A DNA stretch of 64,000 nt from Butyrivibrio sp. (GTDB lineage: Bacteria; Bacillota; Clostridia; Lachnospirales; Lachnospiraceae): the NCBI GenBank assembly GCA_015056495.1, contig SVGC01000003.1, positions 62,001 to 126,000 of the forward strand, written 5' to 3'. The position numbers and the translations under genes are program-made. The notes beneath the pieces are model-generated. The model saw only the letters and a program-made list of their open reading frames with translations. It ran no database searches and was not told where the DNA came from. How positions within the stretch are numbered: the first letter of the stretch is position 1; each line of letters begins with the position of its first letter. Positions 27,280 through 35,879 of the stretch are shown in pieces.

Positions 27280-28356
27280 ATGGAAATGACACTTCGCTGG
27301 TATGGCAGCAAATTCGACACAGTTACACTAGAACAGATCAGACAGATCCCTGGAGTTAAGGGAGTTATCACAACTCTGTATGACACACAGCCAGGTGAAG
27401 TATGGAGCAGAGAGCGCATCCGTGCCATGAAGGCAGAAGTTGAGGCAGCAGGTCTTCACGTATCAGGTATTGAAAGTGTAAATGTACATGACGCTATCAA
27501 GGTAGGCACACCAGACAGAGATCAGTATATTGCTAACTACATCGAGACTCTTGAGAATCTTGGTCAGGAAGACATCCATCTTGTTTGCTACAATTTCATG
27601 CCTGTATTTGACTGGACAAGAACAGAGCTGGCAAGAAAGAGACCTGACGGATCTACAGTACTTGCTTATACTCAGGCAGCAGTTGATGCACTTGATCCTG
27701 AAAAGATGTTTGAATCAATTGCCGGTGATACAAATGGTTCAGTTATGCCAGGTTGGGAGCCTGAACGTATGGCTAGAGTAAAAGAACTCTTTGAGATGTA
27801 CAAAGACGTTGATGATGAAAAGCTCTTTGCAAATCTTGTTTATTTCCTTGAGAAGATCATGCCTGTATGTAATAAATATGACATTAAGATGGCTATCCAT
27901 CCGGATGATCCGGCATGGAGCGTATTTGGTCTTCCTCGTATCATCATCAATAAAAAGAATATCCTTAGAATGATGCAGGCTGTAGATGATGTGCACAACG
28001 GTGTAACATTCTGCTCAGGTTCTTATGGAACAAACCTTGAGAATGACCTTCCTGATATGATCAGATCACTTAAGGGCAGAATCCACTTTGCGCACGTACG
28101 TAACCTTAAATTCAATTCTCCTGATGATTTTGAAGAGTCAGCTCATCTTTCATCAGATGGAACATTTGATATGTATGAGATCATGAAAGCTCTTTATGAG
28201 ATTGGCTTTGATGGCCCTATCCGTCCAGACCACGGTCGTATGATCTGGGGCGAGAAGGCAATGCCTGGATATGGTCTCTATGACAGAGCACTTGGTGCAA
28301 CATATCTTAATGGTCTTTGGGAAGCAATTGATAAGAGCCAGACAAGAGGTCTTTGA
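27280..28356 (+). CDS. uxuA: Mannonate dehydratase
   Basis: MEMTLRWYGSKFDTVTLEQIRQIPGVKGVITTLYDTQPGEVW...MAIHPDDPAWSVFGLPRI...HFAHVRNLK...RPDHGRMIWGE. Confidence 0.96.
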   Translation: MEMTLRWYGSKFDTVTLEQIRQIPGVKGVITTLYDTQPGEVWSRERIRAMKAEVEAAGLHVSGIESVNVHDAIKVGTPDRDQYIANYIETLENLGQEDIHLVCYNFMPVFDWTRTELARKRPDGSTVLAYTQAAVDALDPEKMFESIAGDTNGSVMPGWEPERMARVKELFEMYKDVDDEKLFANLVYFLEKIMPVCNKYDIKMAIHPDDPAWSVFGLPRIIINKKNILRMMQAVDDVHNGVTFCSGSYGTNLENDLPDMIRSLKGRIHFAHVRNLKFNSPDDFEESAHLSSDGTFDMYEIMKALYEIGFDGPIRPDHGRMIWGEKAMPGYGLYDRALGATYLNGLWEAIDKSQTRGL

Positions 28357-28413
28357 TCATAAGCTTTTTATAAATGATAGATCAGAATTGTAAATGGAAA
28401 GAGAAGGTTGAAG

Positions 28414-30045
28414 ATGAGTAAGTTAGTTTTAAATGAAACAGGATTACAAAATAAAGCAGATTGGGAAAATGCTGGATATAAGCTTCCTTCATTTGACAGA
28501 GCCAAAGTCAAAGAAGAAACCAGAAAAAATCCGCAGTGGATACATTTTGGTGCCGGTAATATCTTCAGAGCATTTCAGGCAAACGTATGCCAGAAGATGA
28601 TTGAAAATGGAGATATGAGCACAGGTCTTGTAGTAGCTGAAGGTTTTGACTATGAGATAATTGAAAAGAGCTATCGTCCACAGGACAATTACTCAGTGCT
28701 TGTTACACTTAAGGCTGATGGAAATATAGAAAAGACAGTTATCGGAAGTATTGTAGAATCATGCATACTTGATTCTGAAAATGATGTTGAGTATAGCAGA
28801 TTAAAAGAGATTTTTGAGAATGATTCACTCCAGATGGCAAGCTTTACCATCACAGAAAAGGGTTATAGCCTTGTAAATGGTAAGGGAGAAGAGCTTCCTT
28901 CAGTTACAGCAGATATGGCAAATGGCCCTGAGAAGCCAGAAAGCTACATTGGAAAGGTTGTATCACTTTTATACGCAAGATATAAAAAGAGTGCTACTCC
29001 AATAGCTATGGTCAGCATGGATAACTGCTCTCACAATGGAGAAAAACTTTTTGCAGCAATAGATGCATTTGCAAAAGGATGGAATAAGAACGGTCTTGTA
29101 GAAGATGGTTTTGTAGCATACATTGAGGATGAGAGTAAGGTAAGCTTCCCATGGAGCATGATAGACAAAATAACTCCAAGACCTGATGCTTCAGTAGAAG
29201 ATATCCTTAAAAAAGATGGACTTGAAGGCTTAGATCCTGTTATCACTTCAAAAAAGACTTATGTTGCGCCATTTGTTAATGCTGAAGAAAGCGAATATCT
29301 TGTAATCGAGGATAAGTTCCCTAACGGAAGACCAGCTCTTGAAAAGGCAGGACTTATCTTTACAGATAGAGAAACAGTAAATAAAGTTGAAAAGATGAAG
29401 GTATGCACATGCCTTAATCCTCTTCATACAGCCCTTGCAGTATATGGTTGTCTGCTTGGATACACCAAGATTGCAGATGAGATGAAGGATGAGACACTTC
29501 TTCAGATGGTCAAGACAATTGGCTATAAGGAAGGGCTTCCGGTTGTTGTTAATCCTGGAGTTATTGATCCTAAGGAGTTCATAGATACAGTTGTAAATGT
29601 AAGAATCCCTAACCCATTTATGCCTGACACACCACAGCGTATTGCAACTGATACTTCACAGAAGCTTTCTATCAGATTTGGCGAGACTATCAAGGCTTAT
29701 GCTGCATCAAGTGAACTAGATGTACAGGACCTTAAGCTGATTCCGCTTGTATTTGCTGGATGGCTCAGATATCTCATGGCAGTAGATGATGAAGGAAATG
29801 CTTTTGAACTTAGTGCAGATCCTCTTATTGATACTGTTAAGCCTGTTGTGGACAAGATCAATCTTGGAAGCAATATCAGTGCAAAAGAAGCAGAAGAAAT
29901 CTTAAGACCAGTTATGTCAAATAAAGCTATCTTCGGAGTTGATCTGTTTGAAGCAGGATTGTCCGATACAGTAATTGGATATTTCCTTGAACTCATTGCT
30001 GGAAAAGGTGCTGTAAGAAATACTCTTGTTAAATACGTAAAATAA
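28414..30045 (+). CDS. uxuB: Mannitol dehydrogenase-family / fructuronate reductase
   Basis: IHFGAGNIFRAFQANVCQ...MASFTITEKGYSL...CTCLNPLHTALAVYGCLLGY; directly downstream of uxuA. Confidence 0.9.
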   Translation: MSKLVLNETGLQNKADWENAGYKLPSFDRAKVKEETRKNPQWIHFGAGNIFRAFQANVCQKMIENGDMSTGLVVAEGFDYEIIEKSYRPQDNYSVLVTLKADGNIEKTVIGSIVESCILDSENDVEYSRLKEIFENDSLQMASFTITEKGYSLVNGKGEELPSVTADMANGPEKPESYIGKVVSLLYARYKKSATPIAMVSMDNCSHNGEKLFAAIDAFAKGWNKNGLVEDGFVAYIEDESKVSFPWSMIDKITPRPDASVEDILKKDGLEGLDPVITSKKTYVAPFVNAEESEYLVIEDKFPNGRPALEKAGLIFTDRETVNKVEKMKVCTCLNPLHTALAVYGCLLGYTKIADEMKDETLLQMVKTIGYKEGLPVVVNPGVIDPKEFIDTVVNVRIPNPFMPDTPQRIATDTSQKLSIRFGETIKAYAASSELDVQDLKLIPLVFAGWLRYLMAVDDEGNAFELSADPLIDTVKPVVDKINLGSNISAKEAEEILRPVMSNKAIFGVDLFEAGLSDTVIGYFLELIAGKGAVRNTLVKYVK

Positions 30046-30061
30046 ATAACGGCCATTTTTG

Positions 30062-30096
30062 GATCCCCTGTCAGTGACTAGCAGGGGATCTTTTTT
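30062..30096 (+). terminator. Intrinsic terminator
   Basis: GATCCCCTG...CAGGGGATC-TTTTTT. Confidence 0.93.
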
Positions 30097-30233
30097 CGTT
30101 AAAAACAGGAAACTCAGTGAGGAAGTGGGTTTCATTCAGTTTATGATTATTTTATAATTTTGCACAATTTATTTGTGCAAAAATGTGATAAGATTGAAAA
30201 AGGCTTTGTATTAATAAAATATGTCGAAAAATA

Positions 30234-30286
30234 TTGACAATAGAAGGTTTCAGTAATAATGTATTATTGTACTATTTAAATAATAC
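30234..30286 (+). promoter_or_regulatory. Promoter/operator region of the MacAB-like operon
   Basis: TTGACA-17-TAATGT (30234-30262) and inverted repeat GTATTATT-N10-AATAATAC (30261-30286). Confidence 0.4.
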
Positions 30287-30344
30287 AAGAGCATGAGAGA
30301 TGAAGTAATCTCTATTTAGTGAAAAGGTGTCATGGAGGAGAGAA

Positions 30345-31871
30345 ATGGAAACTGAGAAAAAGTCATTCTTTGGTAAGCTCAAAGGGTTTGTAAAAAAACA
30401 CAAAAAGCTTACTATTGCATTAGTCGTTATATTGATAATCATCATAGCACTTAGAGCATGTGTTAACAGCGTAGATACAAGTGCTCTCTATTCACAGGAT
30501 ACTGCCCAGGTAAGAGATATTGTAAATTATCATACATTTTCAGGCACAATAACTCCTGTAGATCAAAAGAAAGTCATGTCTGAAGTTACCGGAACAAAGG
30601 TATCACAGGTACTTGTTGAAGAAGGTGATGAAGTTAAGGCAGGGGATGTTCTTGTCATTTTCGATACATCTACAATTGAAGAAAATATCAAAGAGCAGGA
30701 AGTTACACTTGAATCAGGCAAGGTATCACTTCAGCAGGCTCAGGCTACATACAACAATTATGTAAGAGACAGAAATGATGGACTTAATACTTCTATACAG
30801 AGTGCTCAGTCTGGTATTGATAGTGCCTATGCACAGCTCTTATCAGCGCAAAATGCCTATAATGATGAAGTAACTCTTAATAATAAGAATATGAGCCAGA
30901 CCATAATGACAGCAATGAATAATGTTACAAGCGCTTATTATGGAATGCTCAGTGCGCAGAATTCATCAGACATTACTACATATAACAATAATAATAGCCT
31001 TGCAAGTGATGAATATAAGGATTTGACAGCTGAATCATCAGAGTTATCTCTTGAAAGTGCTCAGGCATCATATTCTCAGGCGCTCACAAGTTATGAAGCT
31101 GCCAAGCTCAATGAAGAGAGCAGTCTGACCAAGCTTTTTGACAATCTGATCCAGGCTCAGGAAGCATACTTATCAGCTATTGACAGTTATAATGCAGCAG
31201 TCAGAACTGCTGATGAGACAGCGCAGAACTATGCTCTTCAGGTTCAGTCCAGCGAACTTACAAACCAGTTAAATGAGCTGAGACTTGAGAATTATAAATC
31301 ACAGCTTGAAAAGTACACTGTAACAGCACCTATGGACGGAACAGTTACCTCTCTGAGCGCGACAGTTGGAGAGATCCCTACAAACACAACACTGGCAGTT
31401 GTCACCAGCTTTGATCAGATGAAGGTTGATATCAAGATCAATGAATATGACATTCTTGGTGTGGAAGATGGCAAAGAAGTAGATATATATGTATCTGCTC
31501 TTGATAAGACATATACAGGAACAATTGAAAATATCGATAAGGTAGCAACAATTGACAACGGAGTATCATATTTTGGAGCAGAAGTTAATTTTGACGCTGA
31601 TGAGTACGCAAGAAGCGGTATGAGCGTAGAAGTTAAGCTTGTAGTCAGTGATGTTGAGGATGCATTGTGTGTCTTATCAGATGCTATTCAGTCAGAAAAA
31701 GATGGATCATCCTACGTACTTACCTATGACGAATCCGGTAAAAATATGATCCATAAGCCTGTTACTATCGGCGTTACAGATGGTACATATACTCAGGTAA
31801 CAGAAGGATTAAGTGAAGGCGATACAGTTCTTTATTTCTCATCAGCTCTCACTTATACCGTAAGTTATTGA
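30345..31871 (+). CDS. HlyD/MacA-like efflux periplasmic adaptor subunit
   Basis: N-terminal TM; biotinyl-lipoyl-like VLVEEGDEVKAGDVLVIFDTSTIEE; coiled coil; YTVTAPMDGTVTSLSATVGEIP. Confidence 0.9.
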   Translation: METEKKSFFGKLKGFVKKHKKLTIALVVILIIIIALRACVNSVDTSALYSQDTAQVRDIVNYHTFSGTITPVDQKKVMSEVTGTKVSQVLVEEGDEVKAGDVLVIFDTSTIEENIKEQEVTLESGKVSLQQAQATYNNYVRDRNDGLNTSIQSAQSGIDSAYAQLLSAQNAYNDEVTLNNKNMSQTIMTAMNNVTSAYYGMLSAQNSSDITTYNNNNSLASDEYKDLTAESSELSLESAQASYSQALTSYEAAKLNEESSLTKLFDNLIQAQEAYLSAIDSYNAAVRTADETAQNYALQVQSSELTNQLNELRLENYKSQLEKYTVTAPMDGTVTSLSATVGEIPTNTTLAVVTSFDQMKVDIKINEYDILGVEDGKEVDIYVSALDKTYTGTIENIDKVATIDNGVSYFGAEVNFDADEYARSGMSVEVKLVVSDVEDALCVLSDAIQSEKDGSSYVLTYDESGKNMIHKPVTIGVTDGTYTQVTEGLSEGDTVLYFSSALTYTVSY

Positions 31872-31907
31872 TAATATCCTTTCATTAGTGTTTTGGTGGA
31901 GAAAAAA

Positions 31908-32612
31908 ATGAGTGAAGAAAGAGAAGAAATACTCCGCATGAAGGGCATTGTCAAAGACTACAATGTTGGCGGAGAGATTTCCAGAGTTTTAAAGGGAATA
32001 GATCTTAGCGTAAGGCGAGGTGAATTCCTTGCGATACTTGGACCATCAGGTTCAGGTAAATCAACCCTTATGAATATAATCGGTTGTCTGGATGTTCCTA
32101 CTGAAGGTGAATATGAGCTTTCAGGAAGGGTAATTGCTAATCAGGATGAGGCTACATTGGCTCATATAAGAAATCATGAGATTGGCTTTATATTTCAGTC
32201 CTTTCACCTTCTTCAGAAGCAGACAGCTTTTGACAATGTGGAACTTCCTTTAATTTATGCCAATATGCCTGAAAAGCAGCGCAAAGAACGTGTAGAAGAG
32301 ATGCTTAAAAGAGTTAATCTCTCAGATAAAATGAGACATTATCCAAATATGTTATCAGGTGGACAGCAGCAGAGAGTTGCAATTGCAAGGGCGATTGCTA
32401 CTAATCCTACGATCCTGCTTGCAGATGAGCCAACAGGTGCTCTGGATCAAAAGACTGGAGCTCAGGTCATGGAACTGTTCCATGAGCTTAATAATGAAGG
32501 AAGAACTATCATAATGATCACGCACGATGCCAAAATAGCATCACATGCATCCAGGATAGTTCGTATCCTTGATGGCAATCTGCTTGAAGGCGGCGGTCTT
32601 GAGGATGCATAA
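31908..32612 (+). CDS. MacB-type ABC transporter ATP-binding protein
   Basis: LGPSGSGKSTLMNIIGCLDVPTEGEY; LSGGQQQRVAIARAIATNPTILLADEPTGALDQKTG. Confidence 0.94.
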   Translation: MSEEREEILRMKGIVKDYNVGGEISRVLKGIDLSVRRGEFLAILGPSGSGKSTLMNIIGCLDVPTEGEYELSGRVIANQDEATLAHIRNHEIGFIFQSFHLLQKQTAFDNVELPLIYANMPEKQRKERVEEMLKRVNLSDKMRHYPNMLSGGQQQRVAIARAIATNPTILLADEPTGALDQKTGAQVMELFHELNNEGRTIIMITHDAKIASHASRIVRILDGNLLEGGGLEDA

Positions 32613-32623
32613 GGGAGGACAAA

Positions 32624-33814
32624 ATGGATATTTTTAAACAGAGCTTTAAGATGTCTATTCAGAACATCAAAGGTAATAAGATGCGTTCTTTCCTGACTAT
32701 GTTGGGTATTGTGATCGGTGTTGCGGCAGTTATCGGACTCATCACCCTTGTTCAGGGTGTTTCAGATCAGATATTATCTGAGTTTTCAGGACTTGGCGCA
32801 GGTACGATCTCTGTAAATGCAATTGGCACAGCTATGAAGAGCGGTCTTACCAATAATGATATAGAGACACTTAAACAGATAGATGGTGTATCAGGAATAT
32901 CGCCTACTGTATCTTTAAATTCTACAGCAGTTATGAACAACGAAGTATATGACAAGGTCACTGTAGAAGGCAAGGCAGTTGTTTATTTTCTGGAAAATGA
33001 TGCAATAGATTCAGGAAGAGCTTTTTCAGAAGCAGACATGGATGGTAATTCCAGAGTATGTATTGTGGATGAAACATTTATCAATAAAGTATTACAGGGA
33101 CAGCAGGTAATTGGCAATACTGTAAGGATAGGCGGATATGAGTATCTGATCGTCGGTATCAGCAAGGCAGACAATAGCATTTTTTCACAGATGAGTGATT
33201 CCAGTGATAGTGATGGAACAGTGCTTATTCCATACAAGAATGCTCTTAGAATGGCTGGAAAAGAGAATATACAGAGCTTTGAAGTGTATATAGAAGAAGG
33301 CTATTCTACTTCAGATGTAGAGAATAGTCTGAGAACAGCGCTGGATGCCATATACAATCAGGCAGACAACAGTTACAGCATCCTAAATATGGAAAGTCTT
33401 ATGGATACAATGGATTCAATTCAGGGTATGATGAGTACAATGCTTGGAGGCATTGCATCCATAGCTCTTCTCGTAGGTGGTATAGGTATTATGAATATGA
33501 TGCTGGTATCTGTTACAGAGCGTACAAAGGAAATTGGTCTTAGAAAAGCACTGGGTGCTGAACCTTCAAGAATACAGGCGCAGTTCCTCATTGAGTCTGT
33601 TGTTTTGTCAGTAATAGGCGGAATCATAGGTGTTATCCTGGGACTTCTCATTGCATTTATTGCAGCTATGGCACTGGATAGTCAGTTCTCAATATCATTT
33701 TCAGCTATAGCCCTTGGCGTAGGATTTTCACTGGCTGTAGGTATCATATTTGGTTGGGCACCTGCAAGAAGGGCTTCAAAGCTCAATCCTATCGATGCTC
33801 TTAGGAGTGAATGA
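32624..33814 (+). CDS. MacB-like ABC transporter permease (FtsX + periplasmic core domain)
   Basis: SIQNIKGNKMRSFLTMLGIVIGVAAVI...; VGGIGIMNMMLVSVTERTKEIGLRKALGAE...ARRASKLNPIDALRSE. Confidence 0.94.
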   Translation: MDIFKQSFKMSIQNIKGNKMRSFLTMLGIVIGVAAVIGLITLVQGVSDQILSEFSGLGAGTISVNAIGTAMKSGLTNNDIETLKQIDGVSGISPTVSLNSTAVMNNEVYDKVTVEGKAVVYFLENDAIDSGRAFSEADMDGNSRVCIVDETFINKVLQGQQVIGNTVRIGGYEYLIVGISKADNSIFSQMSDSSDSDGTVLIPYKNALRMAGKENIQSFEVYIEEGYSTSDVENSLRTALDAIYNQADNSYSILNMESLMDTMDSIQGMMSTMLGGIASIALLVGGIGIMNMMLVSVTERTKEIGLRKALGAEPSRIQAQFLIESVVLSVIGGIIGVILGLLIAFIAAMALDSQFSISFSAIALGVGFSLAVGIIFGWAPARRASKLNPIDALRSE

Positions 33815-33872
33815 TATCAGTAAATTTAGAGTTGAATAATGGATCTTTTGAAAAAATAGAAAGGCAGAAGGT

Positions 33873-34514
33873 ATGAAGAAAGTATTAGATAAAAAGGTAA
33901 TGATCAAAACAGCTGCAGCAGTTATGTGCGCTGCATTTACAATCACAGCAGTACCAACGGGTCAGGCAGAGGCTGCTGCATATAATTCCAAATATACAAG
34001 CACATACTCCTGGGAAGATCTTATTTTGCCGGCTCTTAAAAAGCAGACAGATGCTAATGGAGTATATAGACAGCTCAAGCTCAGTCTTGAATATGGCACA
34101 TTAAATGAAGGAAATATCAGACATCTCTATGAACAGTCCGGAGTTAATATCCAGTTGGAAGTAATCCTTAAGCTGTATCAGGATGGCCTTGTATCATCCT
34201 ATCTGTACAAGGATCTTGCAGGTCTGTCCATGGATGCCAACGATCTGGCACCAATCTTTAATGCAGATTACTACTATAATGCCAATCCTGATTTGCAGGC
34301 TGTTATAGGATATGACCCTGCTAAACTGTTTGAGCATTTTGTAACTTATGGAATGAATGAGGGCAGAGTTGCCAGTAGCACATTTAATATCAATTATTAT
34401 AAGAGTAACTACCCAGCTATAGTGGCTGAATATGGTAGCAATAATGCCTCATATTATGACCACTATATGGCATATGGAAGATTTGAAAACAGAGTTGCCA
34501 ATAAGAAAAAATAA
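33873..34514 (+). CDS. Secreted protein of unknown function with two C-terminal YY-x-NPDL/EGR-type repeats
   Basis: Signal peptide ...AAAVMCAAFTITAVPTGQAEAAA; repeats FNADYYYNANPDLQAVIGYDPAKLFEHFVTYGMNEGRVA / FNINYYKSNYPAIVAEYGSNNASYYDHYMAYGRFENRVA. Confidence 0.75.
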   Translation: MKKVLDKKVMIKTAAAVMCAAFTITAVPTGQAEAAAYNSKYTSTYSWEDLILPALKKQTDANGVYRQLKLSLEYGTLNEGNIRHLYEQSGVNIQLEVILKLYQDGLVSSYLYKDLAGLSMDANDLAPIFNADYYYNANPDLQAVIGYDPAKLFEHFVTYGMNEGRVASSTFNINYYKSNYPAIVAEYGSNNASYYDHYMAYGRFENRVANKKK

Positions 34515-34517
34515 CTA

Positions 34518-34991
34518 TCATTGCCTGTTGTAATATGCATAGCTGGCATAGTAATAGGTTCTTATATAACCATCAGTTGAGACAACCACAAATTCTTTCG
34601 TGTCCTTGATGTAGTAGATATCATCCCCATCTTCTTTTTCATATTTGTGAAGAGCGTTTGGGTTGTTTACTACAGCGTTGGCAGCAGCAAGGTATTCTTC
34701 TGGTGAGTCAAAACCCATATCTACGCCATGCTTTTCATAATGGCTCTGAAGAAGATTGTCATAGCGGAAGGTGTATTCTTTATAAATAGCACGTTCTGTT
34801 GATGCAGATGCATCAGCAATTGCATAATATGAAGCATACTCGTCAGCTGGATAAGTCCAGTCATCGCTATCTTCCTGTGCACCCTCTCCAAAGCGTGTTA
34901 AGAGAGATCCTATTACAAAGACTGCGATAACAACTATAAAACCGTAGTAAAAAGATGGATTATTTTTTTTATTTGGTAATTTAAATTTCAT
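34518..34991 (-). CDS. Hypothetical single-TM protein (157 aa)
   Basis: N-terminal TM segment NPSFYYGFIVVIAVFVIGSLL; convergent with the preceding gene with 3 bp between ends. Confidence 0.7.
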   Translation of the reverse strand: MKFKLPNKKNNPSFYYGFIVVIAVFVIGSLLTRFGEGAQEDSDDWTYPADEYASYYAIADASASTERAIYKEYTFRYDNLLQSHYEKHGVDMGFDSPEEYLAAANAVVNNPNALHKYEKEDGDDIYYIKDTKEFVVVSTDGYIRTYYYASYAYYNRQ

Positions 34992-35068
34992 ATTTTTTCA
35001 CCTGAGAAAAAGTATTTTTTAAAATAATTATACCTAGCAAAAACGTGAATTAAAAGACGGAGACAGAA

Positions 35069-35521
35069 ATGACAGATTATAATTTGATCAAAGAACAAAT
35101 GAAAGCCCTTATAGAATCAGATAATTGGTATGTTCCTGTAATGTCCAATTTATCAGCACTTCTATATGAGTCAATGGACAGGCTTAACTGGGCAGGTTTT
35201 TATATTGTAAAAGAGGATACTCTTGTACTTGGACCTTTTCAGGGAAAAGTAGCATGTATCCACATTCCAAGTGGAAAAGGTGTCTGTGGAACAGCATTTA
35301 AGGAGGATAAGACTCAGCTTGTAGTCAATGTCCATGATTTTCCCGGACACATTGCCTGTGACAGTGCATCCAATTCTGAAATTGTAGTACCGATCCACAA
35401 GGATGGAAAAGTAGTAGCAGTTCTGGATATCGACAGCCCGGAGATTGGAAGATTTACAGAGTCTGATCGAGATGGCCTTGAGATGGTCGTTAGAGAGCTG
35501 GAAAAACATATCAGTTTCTGA
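35069..35521 (+). CDS. msrC: GAF-domain free methionine-(R)-sulfoxide reductase
   Basis: LSALLYESMDRLNWAGFYIV...LVLGPFQGKVACIHIPSGKGVCGTAF...NVHDFPGHIACDSASNSEIVVPI. Confidence 0.9.
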   Translation: MTDYNLIKEQMKALIESDNWYVPVMSNLSALLYESMDRLNWAGFYIVKEDTLVLGPFQGKVACIHIPSGKGVCGTAFKEDKTQLVVNVHDFPGHIACDSASNSEIVVPIHKDGKVVAVLDIDSPEIGRFTESDRDGLEMVVRELEKHISF

Positions 35522-35599
35522 GATGGCAATGAATAGAAAATAAATAATACTACTTGACATAACAGAGAATCTTGCACTAGAATTATTGAAATATAAGAC

Positions 35600-35857
35600 A
35601 ATTTATAAAGGCAATGACGAAGAGAGTAGATTATCTTGGAAAGCTTTAGAGAGCCAGTGGTTGGTGCAAACTGGTGCGAGTACTGATATTTGAAAATCAC
35701 TTCTGAGCTGCAAAGTCGAAATGATCAGTAGACTGCGACGTATTCTTCGCGTTAGGAAGAGCCGTATGAAACTTATTTAAGGAAGTACGTGTAAAACAGG
35801 TGGTTAAGCGTGGTAAATTTTGCCTCGTCCTTTTTTACGAAAGGACGAGGCTTTTTT
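35600..35857 (+). promoter_or_regulatory. T-box leader (tRNA-Ile) upstream of ileS
   Basis: Specifier ATC at 35696-35698 followed by ACTTCTGAGCTGC; AGGTGGTTAAGCGTGG (UGGN bulge); terminator GCCTCGTCC...GGACGAGGC-TTTTTT (35822-35857). Confidence 0.88.
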
Positions 35858-35879
35858 CATAGTAGGAAAGGAGTAAGAG

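Noticed and set aside
34514-34518. Convergent genes with only 3 bp between ends as a possible overlap regulator
   Set aside because: Close convergent ends are common in compact genomes; no terminator or antisense signal to support regulation.
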